From the NCBI GenBank assembly GCA_041628815.1, contig JBFKOL010000262.1, positions 1 through 6,441 of the forward strand: a stretch of 6,441 nt of DNA. Direction: 5' to 3'. Below, piece by piece: positions 5,828 to 6,441 of the stretch. Below the pieces are notes generated by a model. That model was not told the origin of the DNA. It made no database searches and saw only the letters and a program-made list of their open reading frames with translations. Position 1 is the first letter of the stretch; each line of letters starts with the position of its first letter. Position numbers and translations under genes: made by a program. The stretch comes from JBFKOL01 sp041628815 (lineage in GTDB: Bacteria > Bacteroidota > Bacteroidia > Chitinophagales > Saprospiraceae).

Positions 5828-5888
5828 ACCGGCAACCGGCAACCGGCAACCGGCAACCGGCAACCGGCAACCGGCAACCGGCAACCGG
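5828..5888. repeat. Heptanucleotide tandem array, 8.7 copies of ACCGGCA
   Basis: Eight identical copies of ACCGGCA (5828-5883) are followed by a partial ACCGG (5884-5888), after which the repeat breaks. There is no mismatch among the full copies. The array fills the 138-bp gap between two convergent genes and touches neither. Since 7 is not a multiple of 3, it reads as a 21-nt, 7-residue peptide repeat in every frame and stays open, creating spurious ORFs on both strands. Neighbouring CCGG cores can pair with each other (CCGG-CAA-CCGG). Confidence 0.97.
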
Positions 5889-5923
5889 ACAACCATGCCA
5901 GAGGCAGGCAGGCTGACAACTGA

Positions 5924-6441
5924 CTACACCACCTCCTCCTCCGGCGCCGTCAATATCTCGGCAGCTTCATAACTCCTAAAATCAACGGCGCTAACTCCGC
6001 TAACTCCTTTTTCTTTAAGAAAGACGCCGTAGAGGACATCGACTTCAGCCATCGTCAGCTTATTGTGGGTGATGATGATGAACTGGGACTGGTCGGAAAA
6101 GCGCTGGATGAGGCGATTGAATTTTTGGACGTTGACGTCGTCGAGGGGGGCATCGACCTCGTCGAAAATACAGAACGGAGCGGGTTTGAGCAGGTAGAGT
6201 GCAAAGAGAAAGGATGCCGCCGTAAGCGCTTTTTCGCCTCCCGACAGCAGGTTGATCGATTTGGGCCGCTTGCCCTTGGGTTTGGCAATGATTTCTATGT
6301 TGCTTTCGAGCGGGTCATCGGGGTTGAGGATGACGATGTCACAGTCGTCGTCATCTGAAAACAGCCCCTGGAAAACATCTTTGAAATGCTCACGTACCTT
6401 GTCGACCGCCCCGGTGAAGTTGGCAGAGGCGGTTTCTTCGA
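5924..6441 (-). CDS. smc: C-terminal 171 residues of chromosome segregation protein SMC
   Basis: Reading the minus strand from the right edge (frame entering at 6439) gives 171 residues to TAG at 5926-5924. The N-terminal ATPase half and the coiled coils lie beyond the window. The visible C-terminal head contains the lead-in helix 'NFTGAVDKVREHFKDVF', the ABC signature LLSGGEKAL (64-72 of the fragment), Walker B with catalytic Glu in FCIFDEVDAPLD (89-100, E94), the D-loop in DAPLDD, and the H-loop His in IIITHNK (H125). The protein ends after 'GVSGVSAVDFRSYE' and an acidic tail. SMC dimerises and, with ScpA/ScpB, loads on and compacts chromosomal DNA near the origin. The insert 'DDDDCDIVILNPDDPLES' before the signature, and the GVSGVS tail, fit Bacteroidota SMCs from my knowledge of the family. 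All visible catalytic motifs are intact. Confidence 0.96.
   Translation of the reverse strand, partial: EETASANFTGAVDKVREHFKDVFQGLFSDDDDCDIVILNPDDPLESNIEIIAKPKGKRPKSINLLSGGEKALTAASFLFALYLLKPAPFCIFDEVDAPLDDVNVQKFNRLIQRFSDQSQFIIITHNKLTMAEVDVLYGVFLKEKGVSGVSAVDFRSYEAAEILTAPEEEVV

Noticed and set aside
5828..5888. Heptamer array as a CRISPR array or iteron-type origin.
   Set aside because: Units are contiguous 7-mers with no spacers, no cas genes and no replication initiator nearby.
5528..5896. Minus-strand ORF with a repeated LPVAGCR peptide.
   Set aside because: It is the translated heptamer array plus the antisense of the response regulator; any heptamer without stops gives such peptides.
5754..5972. 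Plus-strand ORF with repeated PATGNRQ.
   Set aside because: Overlaps the regulator's end, the repeat array and the antisense of smc; no independent coding signal.
5990..6007. Tandem 9-bp repeat GCTAACTCC x2.
   Set aside because: It encodes the GVSGVS stretch near the SMC C-terminus, which fits the family, so it is coding sequence rather than a separate repeat element.
6055..6358. Overlapping ORFs on both strands of the right edge (77 and 97 residues).
   Set aside because: Both are shadows of the smc C-terminus, whose signature, Walker B and H-loop motifs are unmistakable in the remaining minus-strand frame.

Overview
The window looks like chromosomal DNA of a member of the phylum Bacteroidota. 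Four things point there: the SMC C-terminus has the form I associate with that phylum; the left edge encodes the N-terminus of a large secreted MG2-type protein with the 'APGETIW' motif typical of these bacteria; there is a Met-rich exported DUF4412/GLPGLI-like protein; and the best promoter matches the Bacteroidota consensus (TTTG, about 20 nt, TAnnTTTG) with no Shine-Dalgarno sequences. I cannot name a genus from the sequence.

Layout. Positions 1-4955 are a run of six minus-strand genes. In transcription order from the right they are engB (ribosome-assembly GTPase), a PlsB-like phospholipid acyltransferase, a DEDDh exonuclease coupled to it with a 10-nt gap, an exported DUF4412-like protein ending in a strong rho-independent terminator, a CpdA-like calcineurin phosphoesterase, and the MG2-type secreted protein cut by the left edge. 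A divergent intergenic region (4956-5143) holds a putative engB promoter, an unexplained plus-strand terminator, and a good promoter for a plus-strand NarL/LuxR-type response regulator (5144-5785). Converging on it from the right is the 3' end of smc (5924 to beyond 6441). The convergent gap carries an array of 8.7 copies of the heptamer ACCGGCA.

The genes do not form one pathway. engB, plsB-like and smc are core housekeeping functions (ribosome, membrane, chromosome). The exonuclease, phosphoesterase, exported proteins and orphan response regulator are lineage accessory genes. I see no mobile element, CRISPR array, tRNA, rRNA or defence system, and no convincing new multi-gene system. The items most worth a second look are the heptamer array between the converging genes, the orphan plus-strand terminator (possible small RNA) upstream of engB, and departures from consensus in three protein active sites: the response-regulator acidic pocket, acyltransferase block III and the EngB G4 motif. 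Two calls absent from simple ORF finding are the partial MG2-type gene at the left edge and the partial smc at the right edge.
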